Shown here: piece by piece, positions 44,901 through 53,300 of the stretch | How the letters are laid out: the number at the start of each line of letters is the position of its first letter | Numbering within the stretch: position 1 is the stretch's first letter | Assembly (NCBI RefSeq): GCF_002120225.1 | Contig: NZ_LAPZ01000003.1 | Location: 372,001-436,000, forward strand | Source: Tenacibaculum holothuriorum | GTDB taxonomy: Bacteria; Bacteroidota; Bacteroidia; Flavobacteriales; Flavobacteriaceae | DNA length: 64,000 nt | Direction: 5' to 3' | Notes under the pieces: generated by a model | What the model was told of the DNA's origin: nothing | What the model saw: the letters and a program-made list of their open reading frames with translations, nothing else | Databases searched by the model: none | Translations under genes and position numbers: made by a program

Positions 44901-46367
44901 CATTTAGATTTTCACTATCGTTCGCGTCATCCTTATTTGATTGATTACTCGAATTATGCTTTTTATAATCAAAGACTTAAACCGCTTCCAAATGATTTTG
45001 ACTACGTTCCAATAAAATATATTAATGTAAATGGTACTTATTCTAACACTTCAAACGATTCGGAAGCAGAAACTATATTGTCAATCATTGAAAATAATAT
45101 TTCAAGATTACCTAATGGAGAATATCCAACTGTTGGAGTTGCAACATTCAACATAACCCAAAGAAATCTTGTTCTTAGTAAAATTAACGAGCGAAGAAAG
45201 TTTGAACGTTTCAAAGAATTTAACGATAAAATACTTGAACTTGAAGAAAATGGATTTTTTGTAAAGAACTTAGAAAATATACAAGGTGACGAAAGAGACG
45301 TAATAATTCTTTCAACAACTTATGGCATTAATAAAGAAGGAAAATTCAATCAACGTTTTGGTTCTATAAATCATCAAAAAGGTTACAAATTGCTAAACGT
45401 AATTGTAACTAGAGCAAAATATAAGGTTTATGTTTGTTCCTCAATTCCACAAGAGGTTTTCTTAAATTATAAAGAACATTTATTGTCAGAAGGCTCAAAT
45501 AATAGAAAAGGTGCATTTTATGCATATTTAGCATATGCCAAAGCAGTTAGTGAACAAGATGCTGAATCAAGACTTTCGGTTTTAAACGCATTAGCAGAAA
45601 ACTCATCAAACAAAACAACAATAGACAACTTTAATAGCGATTTAGAATCGCCTTTTGAAGAAGAAGTATATGAGGCATTAACTGAACATTTTGATGAGGA
45701 AAAAATAATTCCTCAATTACAATTTGCAGGCTTTAGAATTGATTTGGTTTACGACACTAAAAAAGTTGGTATTCCAAAAATTGCGATTGAATGTGATGGT
45801 GCAGCTTATCATTCAAGTCAAGAAGCATATTTACACGACAGACATAGGCAAAAAATATTGGAGAGACACGGTTTCTTTTTTCACAGAATTTGGAGTACAA
45901 ATTGGTGGAGAAATCCCAAAAAAGAAACTCAAAAATTAGTTGATTTCATTAATAATATTGAAAATAGTAATCCATCAATTTTTGAAGACAAATCAAAAAC
46001 AAGTCTTGCTTTTACCGATAATATTACTGTAATTGAAAATGAGATAGCCAATGTATCACCTTCATTGAGAAAAGATTTAAAAGAAACAATAGAAGCTGTT
46101 TCAAAAAACGACAGAGTTCAAACAGAACTTTTTAAAGAGACTGTAAAACTAAACAACAAAGTGAAAGTTAAGTATTTAAATATTGATAAAGATTTAAAAG
46201 TTCAACTTGTAGAGCAAACTTCTAATAGTCCAATAAAATCAAATGGAATTCAAAAGATTAACATTAAGTCACCATTGGGAGTAGCTTTAAAAGGGAAAGC
46301 TGTAGGAGATACTGTTAAGATTGGTAACCTGGATAAATATGTACGGATTTTAGAAATAGTTAAATAA
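41985..46367 (+). CDS. Hhe-like DUF4011/SF1 helicase with C-terminal Vsr/DUF559-type nuclease
   Basis: 1460 aa. The N-terminal ~280 residues resemble DUF4011. The helicase core has Walker A Q-G-P-P-G-T-G-K-S (about 315-323), Walker B F-D-E-A-S-Q-L (about 889-895), A-G-D-E-H-Q-M-P-P and Q-G-D-E-R-D-V-I-I-L-S-T, as in AAA_11/AAA_12 SF1 helicases. The C-terminal part (about 1222-1320) has a PD-(D/E)xK/Vsr-like nuclease: S-P-F-E-E-E-V, F-R-I-D-L-V and E-C-D-G-A-A-Y-H. The combination matches single-gene Hhe-type antiphage proteins. It stands alone between two palindromes that mark it as a cassette; its codon use is not visibly different from neighbours. Confidence 0.8.
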   Translation: MEITEKLLTELQNRLKVGSRRGVHLNAITGRSRYKFDITRLSHIDENLPQNFINALLSELPLKFKVSWKNNVPDLNSLFEEDQTQLVRITKSFENLINQTDAIESEKGINTFGFGFPILVRRDQSDNKLTVAPILIWSLRIKRTKDFNTWEILRNDEDPIYINEVLINHLQSDSKIEIDQVSSEYTDDGLIDRNELLEICVNLIESINTSTPSDLRETFEKKLDEIKPISDKKHYEKLPLTSNNSFIDFGGLFSIFEVQKQNIINDYGNLLELKGTEIDLEDMEEHSFQPISSVETDPSQQGILHSLNSSRNILIQGPPGTGKSQSLTAILVNALENKKKTIVVCEKRTALEVLYNALNEKGLNYQTILIKDIVKDRRKAVDSVRDRVDNSAYRRYRYTHSKETLDNIINKSKSLIDAINKRHKKLGENLIGNKNWTNIVGSLLSELKDNSEDYNLDLGKDTFSYESSELNELLELIRKGQNLHKDYKPVKNLSFLNSSKLVGDNPFIIEQDINDDFNNYKREIESIEQLLSKYEQEYYDIRKEQLNHQENEVKSIIGELNNIFSKYSSADDFYNEDKTNGFFFKATSVFSKSKKETLNDQELINSYFDSLIDRTTNCNDFKSISNSTSIANRESTINEYIKEIERLKSGFQDKIEDEYDNLNLLNLENKDYNPETLVSIQSSLQSLKEIIDEQSWTKLTLDDSNHKLLLSSIRSIIASKETFFNNENDLFSIEFKWFQYYNSLSQEKKNIIDKLSSKENWRKTFLIYYLNSLLVNSANIDLPTDDKDHIELTQSLSQLEKEQIKYIREYWFSKQIDATRNFDINNPNIAVENLYNKRASKKHKRLSLREIVKLDIELFTTFFPIILTTPDVASNLFKGKNKYFDIVMFDEASQLKLEDNLPALLKGKQIVIAGDEHQMPPSNYFSKIFDGTIDDEDEFEDEIDRIKSDASNSLLDCESLLDFASELGFDKRHLDFHYRSRHPYLIDYSNYAFYNQRLKPLPNDFDYVPIKYINVNGTYSNTSNDSEAETILSIIENNISRLPNGEYPTVGVATFNITQRNLVLSKINERRKFERFKEFNDKILELEENGFFVKNLENIQGDERDVIILSTTYGINKEGKFNQRFGSINHQKGYKLLNVIVTRAKYKVYVCSSIPQEVFLNYKEHLLSEGSNNRKGAFYAYLAYAKAVSEQDAESRLSVLNALAENSSNKTTIDNFNSDLESPFEEEVYEALTEHFDEEKIIPQLQFAGFRIDLVYDTKKVGIPKIAIECDGAAYHSSQEAYLHDRHRQKILERHGFFFHRIWSTNWWRNPKKETQKLVDFINNIENSNPSIFEDKSKTSLAFTDNITVIENEIANVSPSLRKDLKETIEAVSKNDRVQTELFKETVKLNNKVKVKYLNIDKDLKVQLVEQTSNSPIKSNGIQKINIKSPLGVALKGKAVGDTVKIGNLDKYVRILEIVK

Positions 46368-46489
46368 GCCAACGCTAAAAGCCATACACATTTGCAATTC
46401 GCTACAGCCATACACAAAGCCAAAATTGCAAAAGAGTATGTCTTTGCCAACGCTGAAAACCAAGCTGAATAAAAAAGCCAGTGTACAAC
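46368..46489 (+). repeat. Cassette-boundary palindrome, right of the Hhe-like gene
   Basis: GCCAACGCT immediately follows the stop codon (46368-46376). The hairpin 46383-46440 is CATAC, ACA, TTTGCAATT on the left and AATTGCAAA, AGA, GTATG on the right, again with the ACA/AGA internal loop. GCCAACGCT recurs at 46446-46454, and GTGTACAAC at 46481-46489 is the inverted counterpart of the left-end CGTTGTACAC. Confidence 0.75.
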
Positions 46490-46617
46490 ATTGTATAAAA
46501 ATAATAGCGGGTTAATCGCTAAAACGAAAGTAAGTAAATATAAAAAAGGTCTGTTAGTGCGTAAAAGTCCGCCACTATTCTTATATTAGACCGTTTTACT
46601 ACATTATAAAAGAAATA
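46490..46617 (+). repeat. Cassette-type noncoding repeat D
   Basis: It contains GCTAAAACGAAA (46515-46526), shared with repeat A, and a GGTCT/AGACC pair (46547-46551 and 46589-46593) with CCGCCACTATTCTTAT near 46569. It leads straight into the ATG of the next small gene. It is related to repeats A-C but more diverged. I remember similar sequence before small cassette genes in other Bacteroidota; that memory is unchecked. Confidence 0.5.
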
Positions 46618-47073
46618 ATGAAAAACATATTAACTATCATTCTTTTACTGACTACTTTAATTAGTTATAGCCAGAATTTTAATAAGACTACTTCTCCAAA
46701 GTTACTTGCACAAAAAGCAATACTCTCCTTAAAACAAAATGATAAAGAATCTTTTAAACAATGCCTTGTCCCAATAGACCTTTTTATAGAACAAGATATT
46801 AATACAACTGAAAAAACATATGCAGATATAACTAACAAATGGTTTAAAGAACAATTAAACGCTTTTCATAAAAAGGGTATTAACCTAAATGATTATAGAA
46901 TATACAAAGTTCTTGAACCAAATTGGGAATATGAAAAATTAGGATATAAACATATTAGGTTTAAAGTAGTACTTAAAAATACTGATAAAAAAAATATTAT
47001 CTTGACTTTTAATGAGATCTTATTTTACAAAAATGAATATAAAATAGGAGAACATTTTTCAATCAAAATCTAA
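46618..47073 (+). CDS. Small secreted protein of unknown function
   Basis: 151 aa with a signal peptide (M-K-N-I-L-T-I-I-L-L-L-T-T-L, cut after S-Y-S-Q). The mature part is helical then beta-rich and has no motif I recognise. Its stop overlaps the start of the next gene (TAATG), so the two are translated together as a two-gene cassette. Confidence 0.6.
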   Translation: MKNILTIILLLTTLISYSQNFNKTTSPKLLAQKAILSLKQNDKESFKQCLVPIDLFIEQDINTTEKTYADITNKWFKEQLNAFHKKGINLNDYRIYKVLEPNWEYEKLGYKHIRFKVVLKNTDKKNIILTFNEILFYKNEYKIGEHFSIKI

Positions 47074-47525
47074 TGACAGAAACTCAAGAATACTGGAAAA
47101 AACTAATTCAAGTTTGGTGTATTGAAGACGATAAATACGGTTTAACAATTCCATTTATTATTGGTGCAATAAGAGAAAATACAAGTGAAACGAATTATAA
47201 TATTTCAGATTTTTTTAATGACATACTAATATCAGAAAATGAAATAATAATAAAAAATTGTGGTGACTTAGAAGAATTAGTTATAGGTGTATTCAAAAAA
47301 GAAGATGCTCCAAAAGAATATTATCAGAATATTAACTCAGTATTTTATTCAGATACAGACTTTAAAAATAAGTTATCAACTTATGAAAACTTAATTGAGT
47401 ATTTTGAAGAAAACTACTCAGATAAAATTAATGAAAATTTATTCTCAAAAGACTACTATACTCATAAATGGAGTGGAATGACAAAAGAAGATAGTCTATT
47501 TTTAGAAAAAGTAAGTGGAAATTAA
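47073..47525 (+). CDS. Small cytoplasmic protein of unknown function
   Basis: 150 aa, acidic, no signal peptide and no recognised motif. The 1-nt overlap with the secreted protein upstream argues for a joint function, for example an effector/immunity or surface pair, but nothing in the sequence shows this directly. Cassette repeat A follows its stop. Confidence 0.6.
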   Translation: MTETQEYWKKLIQVWCIEDDKYGLTIPFIIGAIRENTSETNYNISDFFNDILISENEIIIKNCGDLEELVIGVFKKEDAPKEYYQNINSVFYSDTDFKNKLSTYENLIEYFEENYSDKINENLFSKDYYTHKWSGMTKEDSLFLEKVSGN

Positions 47526-47530
47526 GGCAT

Positions 47531-47640
47531 AAATAATATATAACCACAATTACGGCGGATTCGACTACGTCTGAATCCACTCGGAATTACTAACGTCAGT
47601 GCTAAAACGAAAATTACCCCATAACTGACCGTTACACCAA
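47531..47640 (+). repeat. Cassette-type noncoding repeat A
   Basis: The left half carries GGATTC (47557-47562) with GAATCC (47573-47578) around a GAC/GTC inner stem. The right half has TAACGTCAGT (47591-47600) pairing with ACTGACCGTTA (47624-47634) with a one-base bulge. GCTAAAACGAAA lies between. Imperfect copies at 48326-48450 and 49906-49990 keep the order of these blocks. Confidence 0.7.
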
Positions 47641-47680
47641 ACTGTTGTAATCAATTTAACTAATCAGCACGAAAAAAATA

Positions 47681-48322
47681 ATGAAAAATTGTCCTAACTG
47701 TAATTTTGAAGTTAAAGATTCTTATAAGTTTTGTCCATCTTGTAAAATCTCATTTGATAAATTTAAACCAAAAGAAAACAAATCAAGTTTCTGTACTGAT
47801 TGCGGAACAAAAGTTTCACCAGATTTTAAATTTTGTAAAAATTGCGGAAAAGAAATTCCGATAGACAAATCTGAAAATAAAATTGACAAATCAATAGGTA
47901 AGGTTAAAACAGGTATTTCTGTAATACAAAAAGAAGTTTCTAATAGCAAAACAGTAGAAAACATAACAAAAAACACGAAAGAGATAGCAAAAGAAACTAC
48001 TAAAAAAGTTAATACAATTGGAAACAAATTATTAAAATTTTCAGGGATTGTTGGAATTATAATTTTAGTAATTATGATTCTTTCACCAATGATTACAGAG
48101 AATGATTTTGTTATTGAAACAGCATATAATAGACATCTAAAAAATCGCTTTTCTATTTCAAAGTTTTTTTCTGGATTTATTGCAGAATTGATTGCTCCTA
48201 TAATTCTTCCTATAGTTTTTATTTATTTGGGTTTTAAAAAAAATAACGATGTAAAAGGTTGTCTCTTACTTCCTATTATAATTTGTTTAATTGGATTTAC
48301 GATTATGTTATTTATGAAATAA
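47681..48322 (+). CDS. Zinc-ribbon membrane protein
   Basis: 213 aa. Two zinc-ribbon-like pairs at the N-terminus (C-P-N-C ... C-P-S-C and C-T-D-C-G ... C-K-N-C-G) give eight Cys in residues 3-58. A charged linker is followed by about three transmembrane segments in the last 85 residues. The family is the broad zinc-ribbon-domain group and the function is unknown. It is a single-gene cassette between repeats A and B. Confidence 0.75.
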   Translation: MKNCPNCNFEVKDSYKFCPSCKISFDKFKPKENKSSFCTDCGTKVSPDFKFCKNCGKEIPIDKSENKIDKSIGKVKTGISVIQKEVSNSKTVENITKNTKEIAKETTKKVNTIGNKLLKFSGIVGIIILVIMILSPMITENDFVIETAYNRHLKNRFSISKFFSGFIAELIAPIILPIVFIYLGFKKNNDVKGCLLLPIIICLIGFTIMLFMK

Positions 48323-48325
48323 AAC

Positions 48326-48450
48326 TAGTTACAACAATGTAAAACCGTAATTACGACGAATTCAACTATGTCCAAATCCACTCGGAATTACTAATATCCT
48401 TGCTTAACCGAAAAGTAATAACTTAAAATCTATAACTGACGGTTATACGA
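48326..48450 (+). repeat. Cassette-type noncoding repeat B
   Basis: A diverged copy of repeat A: ACAACAATGTAAAACCGTAA, then a degenerate hairpin, CCACTCGGAATTACTAA (identical to repeat A), and ATAAC/GTTAT around TGACG near its right end. It ends 18 nt before the next ATG. Confidence 0.65.
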
Positions 48451-48467
48451 GACCGTTGACAAACATT

Positions 48468-49079
48468 ATGAAAATGAAAAACATATACTACCTATTATTT
48501 ATTTTTCAATTAGTGTCATGCACAAGCGATAAAAATGAAAAGCATTTTCTTGACTTTAAATTAGGAATGAAAAAAAATGAATTTACTAAAGTCAAATACA
48601 CTCTAAAAAAGAATAAAGTTATCAATTGGGAATCATATGATAACGAAGACGCCTACAAGCATATAATGAATTTCGAGGGCCAAAAGATAAAAACATCTTT
48701 AAATTTCAAATTTGAAAATGACGAATTATCTAAAATAGAAATCAATATTGGAAATTGGAGGAAACCAAATAATTGGAGAGAGAAGCAATATTTCATGTAT
48801 TTCTATAGCTCCGATAAAAGTGAAGTTAACAAATTGTATGATTTATATAAATCAAAATATGGTGAACCAACAAAATCTGAAGATTATCATAATCCCAATC
48901 AAATAAAAGTCTGGGAATTTGAAAATTTTCTTATTAAGTTTAATATTGGTGAACAGAAAGGAAATTCTTCATTAGTAGAAAATGCTAAAATAGAATATTG
49001 TTTGTCTGAAAAATATTTAAAAAAAAGAAAAAATGAATTGAAAGAAAAATCTAGAACAGAAAACCTAAAAAAGATTTAA
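48468..49079 (+). CDS. Putative lipoprotein of unknown function
   Basis: 203 aa from ATG 48468; a TTG 12 nt upstream and an ATG at 48474 are in the same frame. The N-terminus Y-Y-L-L-F-I-F-Q-L-V-S-C ends in a lipobox. The mature part is charged and has F-K-L-G-M-K-K-N-E-F, a segment shared with some bacterial lipoproteins, but I do not recognise a family. It sits between repeat B and the GYF-like gene. Confidence 0.6.
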   Translation: MKMKNIYYLLFIFQLVSCTSDKNEKHFLDFKLGMKKNEFTKVKYTLKKNKVINWESYDNEDAYKHIMNFEGQKIKTSLNFKFENDELSKIEINIGNWRKPNNWREKQYFMYFYSSDKSEVNKLYDLYKSKYGEPTKSEDYHNPNQIKVWEFENFLIKFNIGEQKGNSSLVENAKIEYCLSEKYLKKRKNELKEKSRTENLKKI

Positions 49080-49211
49080 CGTTAGCAAACAATCGATATA
49101 ATCTATTATAGAGATTTTCCTAATCAGAAAATCCTTGTATTTTTACTAAGGTAATTGTTATAATGGAAAAATAATAGCTAAGACCATTATCCCCAATTTA
49201 AGAACTGAACT

Positions 49212-49685
49212 ATGAAAAAATATTATATCATTGAAAATAATGAAAAGAAAGGTCCTTTTTCAATTGAAGAATTAAGGGAGTTTGAAATTTCTTTTGATAC
49301 ATTAATTTGGACAGAAGGCTTGAACGATTGGACAGAAGCAAAAGGTATAGATGAATTAAAAGCTTTTTTGAGCAAAATACCACCACCGCTTCCAAAAAGT
49401 AAAAAAAGAAAAATAAATACATCAAAAAAAACTGTTAATTATTCAAAAAGGATATTTATTGGATTGATTTTAGGAGTATGTTTCTTTGGAATTGGACATT
49501 GGTGGCAAAACCTTGCTTCTTTAGAAAAACCTTTTATCAGTTTTTTGCCTGATTACAGTGAATACGATGTTGCTGTTACTTTCACAGTAATCTTTACTTT
49601 GGGTAGCTTTTTTCTATCCCTATTCTTGAATCCAATAAAGAGTCAAATTACAGAGATTATCGAAAATTCTAAAAAAGGAATTTAA
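49212..49685 (+). CDS. GYF_2 (DUF4339)-domain membrane protein
   Basis: 157 aa. Residues 1-55 (Y-Y-I-I-E-N-N-E-K-K-G-P-F-S-I-E-E-L and T-L-I-W-T-E-G-L-N-D-W) match the GYF_2 domain, which binds proline-rich peptides. A proline-rich P-P-P-L-P linker and two transmembrane segments follow. Function unknown; a membrane-anchored binding module is plausible. Confidence 0.8.
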   Translation: MKKYYIIENNEKKGPFSIEELREFEISFDTLIWTEGLNDWTEAKGIDELKAFLSKIPPPLPKSKKRKINTSKKTVNYSKRIFIGLILGVCFFGIGHWWQNLASLEKPFISFLPDYSEYDVAVTFTVIFTLGSFFLSLFLNPIKSQITEIIENSKKGI

Positions 49686-49809
49686 CATTTGTATCGAAAA
49701 GTTATCGATTGGAACAATAGTAGATTACTGATACGGAAAAATCAACTATAAATATAAAATCATCAGGAATGAAGTCAAAGACAATAAAGTTGATAATTTA
49801 TTTTTCTAA

Positions 49810-49905
49810 AAAGATGGAAATGGAAACATCTTACACACAGCAACTGAAAATAAATTTAAAAGAAATATAACTTACTCTGAATATGATATTAAAAACAAGG
49901 TATAA
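49810..49905 (+). pseudogene. Fragment of a decayed cassette gene (YD-repeat-like tail)
   Basis: In-frame sequence K-D-G-N-G-N-I-L-H-T-A-T-E-N-K-F followed by N-I-T-Y-S-E-Y-D-I-K-N-K-V reads to TAA 49903-49905, with a stop (49807-49809) immediately upstream and no start. The G-N and T-Y-S-E-Y-D pattern resembles the C-terminus of YD-repeat-type Bacteroidota proteins. The rest of the 49686-50035 gap shows no intact gene. Confidence 0.35.
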
Positions 49906-49990
49906 CATTATATAACTGTAATTATAGTAGATTCGACTACGTCCGAATCCAATCAAAATCACTACTACATAAGCAAAACTGAAAAGCTAA
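49906..49990 (+). repeat. Cassette-type noncoding repeat C (partial)
   Basis: It contains ATTATATAACTGTAATTAT, then GATTCGACTACGTCCGAATC, nearly the same as in repeat A, and a diverged tail. The right half with the TAACG stem has been lost or has diverged. Confidence 0.55.
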
Positions 49991-50035
49991 CAAAAATTAA
50001 AAAAAGTATATTAACTACTCATCCTTTAAAACCTT

Positions 50036-50128
50036 ATGAAAACAAGCTTTAATATCTTAGAGATAATAAAAGCTAGAGAAATAAAAAGTCAGATTGCTGA
50101 ACAAATAGTTAAAAAAGAACTATTTTAA
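50036..50128 (+). CDS. Possible 30-aa peptide (doubtful)
   Basis: ATG at 50036 followed by 30 codons (M-K-T-S-F-N-I-L-E-I-I-K-A-R-E-I-K-S-Q-I), helical and basic. It lies between repeat C and the hsdR promoter region. No homology recognised; may be spurious. Confidence 0.2.
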   Translation: MKTSFNILEIIKAREIKSQIAEQIVKKELF

Positions 50129-50381
50129 AAACGGATGTTATGGTAAACCCAAATCTTATGCCAACCAATTTCATAAATATATTATGAATTATAAATGTGA
50201 TTGCTACTAACTTTTTTATATAAGATCTATATTTATATAATTCTAGAAATCCATAATTATATATTAATACATTTTAGTACTTTAGTCTTTAAAAATTGAT
50301 CTTGAGTTCCCAAGAAATTTCTTTTCTCCTAGTACTAGCCTACAGGTAAAATGTTTGCGAACAAAAAAACAGCTATTGAAT
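50129..50381 (+). promoter_or_regulatory. A+T-rich leader of the hsdR operon
   Basis: No gene is seen. The 15-mer TCTATATTTATATAA at 50226-50240, followed by TTCTAGAA, repeats the one at 41537-41551. No clear TAnnTTTG promoter was found, so the start of transcription is undetermined. Confidence 0.35.
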
Positions 50382-53300
50382 ATGAAAACTAACTTTAATT
50401 TTTTAAAAGAGAACTATCTTAATCTATTTCAACTAGTTGTATTAGCGGAACGAAATTGTTACATAGACCCAAGCACAACCCTATCAAAACTTAGAATATT
50501 AACCGAAAAACTGGCTAGTATTTTAATTGACTTTGAACAATTAGAAGAGCCTTACGATAAGAAACAAATTAGCAGATTAGCTTTATTAGCTAATAAATCT
50601 GATACCCCTTTAGAAGTAATTTCTATTTTTCATACCATTCGAAAATCTGGAAATAAAGCTTCACATTCTGGAGAAGGCACACAAGCTGAAGCTCGTTATA
50701 TGCTTAGACAAGCTTATTATTTAACTAAATGGTTTATCGAAGTATATGAAAATGAAGATGTTTATAGTGATTATGAAATCCCTCAAGAATCTTGGTTTAC
50801 TAATGAAGATTCAAGAGCAACTGAGTTAGAACAGCAAATAGAACTGTTAAAAAACGAAGTTTATAATTATAAACAAAAAATAAAAGAACAAACCCAGCTA
50901 TCTGCCGAAGCAAAAGAACAACGAAAAGAACGCGCCTATACTAAAGCTCGTAAAACAGAAGAAACAGAAGCAGAAACTAGAGATCGTATAGACAAGCAAT
51001 TGCGTGACGCAGGATGGGAATGTGACACACAAACATTAAATTCTAAAACAAAAAAAACACTTCCTCAAAAAGGAAGAAAAATAGCTATTGCCGAATGGAA
51101 ATGTGGAACTAAATGGGCAGATTATGCTTTATTTAACGGTTTAAAATTAATAGGAATTGTTGAAGCTAAAAAGCATATTAAAAACGTAATGAGCGATTTA
51201 CAACAAGCCAAACATTATAGTGAAGTTATTAGTATTACTAACAACATTAATTTCCCAGAACACACAAATAGCAATAATTATAAAGTTCCTTTTTTATTTT
51301 CAACCAATGGTAAACCCTATTTAGAGCAATTTAAAACAGCTTCAGGGATTTGGTTTTGGGATGCTCGAGATCAAAAAAACATTGCTAAACCACTACCCAA
51401 TTGGTTTTCACCAAGAGATTTAATAGAAAAATTAAACTATGACGAAAATAAAGGTATTGAAAAACTTAAAAACACCGATTACGATTTATTATCTGACCCT
51501 AATGGGTTAAGTTTAAGAACTTATCAAATTGATGCTATTAAAGCAGTAGAGAACAAAATTCTTTCAGACACTGAAGAAAAACGTGCTTTATTAGCTATGG
51601 CTACTGGTACAGGTAAAACACGTACTATGATTGGTATGTGTTATCGTTTAATAAAATCGGGATGTTTTAGAAGAATTTTATTTTTGGTAGATAGACGCAT
51701 GCTAGGTAAACAAGCCTCTGATGCTTTTAAAGAAGTTCATGTAGAAGGCTTACAAACTTTTGCCCAGATCTACGACTTACAAGACCTAAAAGATAAAACT
51801 GCAGAATTAGACACTAAAATTCATTTTGCTACCGTACAAAGTATGGTACAACGTATTGCGTATTCAGATACTCCTCCTAGTGTAGGAGATTACGATTGTA
51901 TTGTGGTAGATGAAGCCCATAGAGGCTATACTTTAGATAAAGAAATGGATTATGAAGAAGTTTTACTTCGTGATCAGTTAGATTTTCAAAGTAAATACCG
52001 TATGGTATTAGATTATTTTGATGCTTATCGTATTGGATTAACAGCTACACCTGCTCTACATACTAAAGAAATTTTTGGAAATCCTGTTTTTACCTATTCG
52101 TATAGAAAAGCTGTAGTAGAAGGATACTTAATAGATTTTGAACCACCGTACGTTTTTCAAACTACATTATCTAAAGAAGGTATTGTGTGGAACAAAGGAG
52201 ACGAAGTAAAAATTTACGACCCAGAAGAGAATCAAATTAAAGATATTGGAGTAACCGAAGATGAAATCAAAGTAGAAATAACTGGTTTTAATCGAAAAGT
52301 AATTACTGAAAATTTTAACCGAGTTATCTTAAATGAATTAATTTCAACCTATGGTATTTTACCAGAGAACAAAGATAAAACCTTAATTTTTGCTGCCACA
52401 AATGCTCATGCAGATACTATTGTAAAACTACTATATGAAGAGTATGCTGAGTTAGGTGAAGCTGTAGATGCTAATGCAATTGTTAAAATTACTGGTGATG
52501 TTTATAACAGAGAAGACCTATTACGTAAATTTAAAAACGACCAATACCCTAGTATTGTAGTTACTGTAGATTTATTAACTACAGGTATCGATGTTCCTAA
52601 CATTTCAAATTTAGTGTTCTTACGTCGTGTAAACTCACGTATTTTGTACGATCAAATGATTGGTAGAGCAACAAGACGTTGCGATGATATTGGTAAAGAG
52701 GTATTTAAAATTTACGATTGTGTTGGTGTGAGTGAAATTATGGCTAAAGAGCAAGTTATGAAGCCTGTTGCTCCATTAGTTACAAAAACCTTTGCTAATT
52801 TAATTGAAGAAATAGCTGTTATTGAAGATGAATATTCTAAAGAAGCTAAATTAGACCGAATTATTGCAAAAATACAACGTAAAGTATCTAGCTTTAGTGA
52901 ACAGCAAAAAGAACAATTTCAAACATTAGCTGGTGAGCCTACTGTAAGAGACTTTGCTCAGAAATTAAAAAGTATTGATTTACAAAACTTAGATAAAGCC
53001 ATAGAAGAACATAGTCATTTATGGGAATTTTTAGATAGAGAAAAGGGAAGAGGAATTAACTATACTACCTTGTATAGTAACCATGAAGATAAAGTAGAAG
53101 AAGTTACTAGAGCTTACGACAAAAGTTTAAAACCTATAGATTATATTGAATCCTTTACAGAATTTGTTACCAATAATAGAAACAAAATTACAGCATTAAA
53201 TATCGTATGTACTAAACCAAGTTCACTTACAAGAAAAGATCTAAAAGAACTCCGCTTAATATTGGATACTGAAGGATTTAATAAAAACAAACTAAATACT

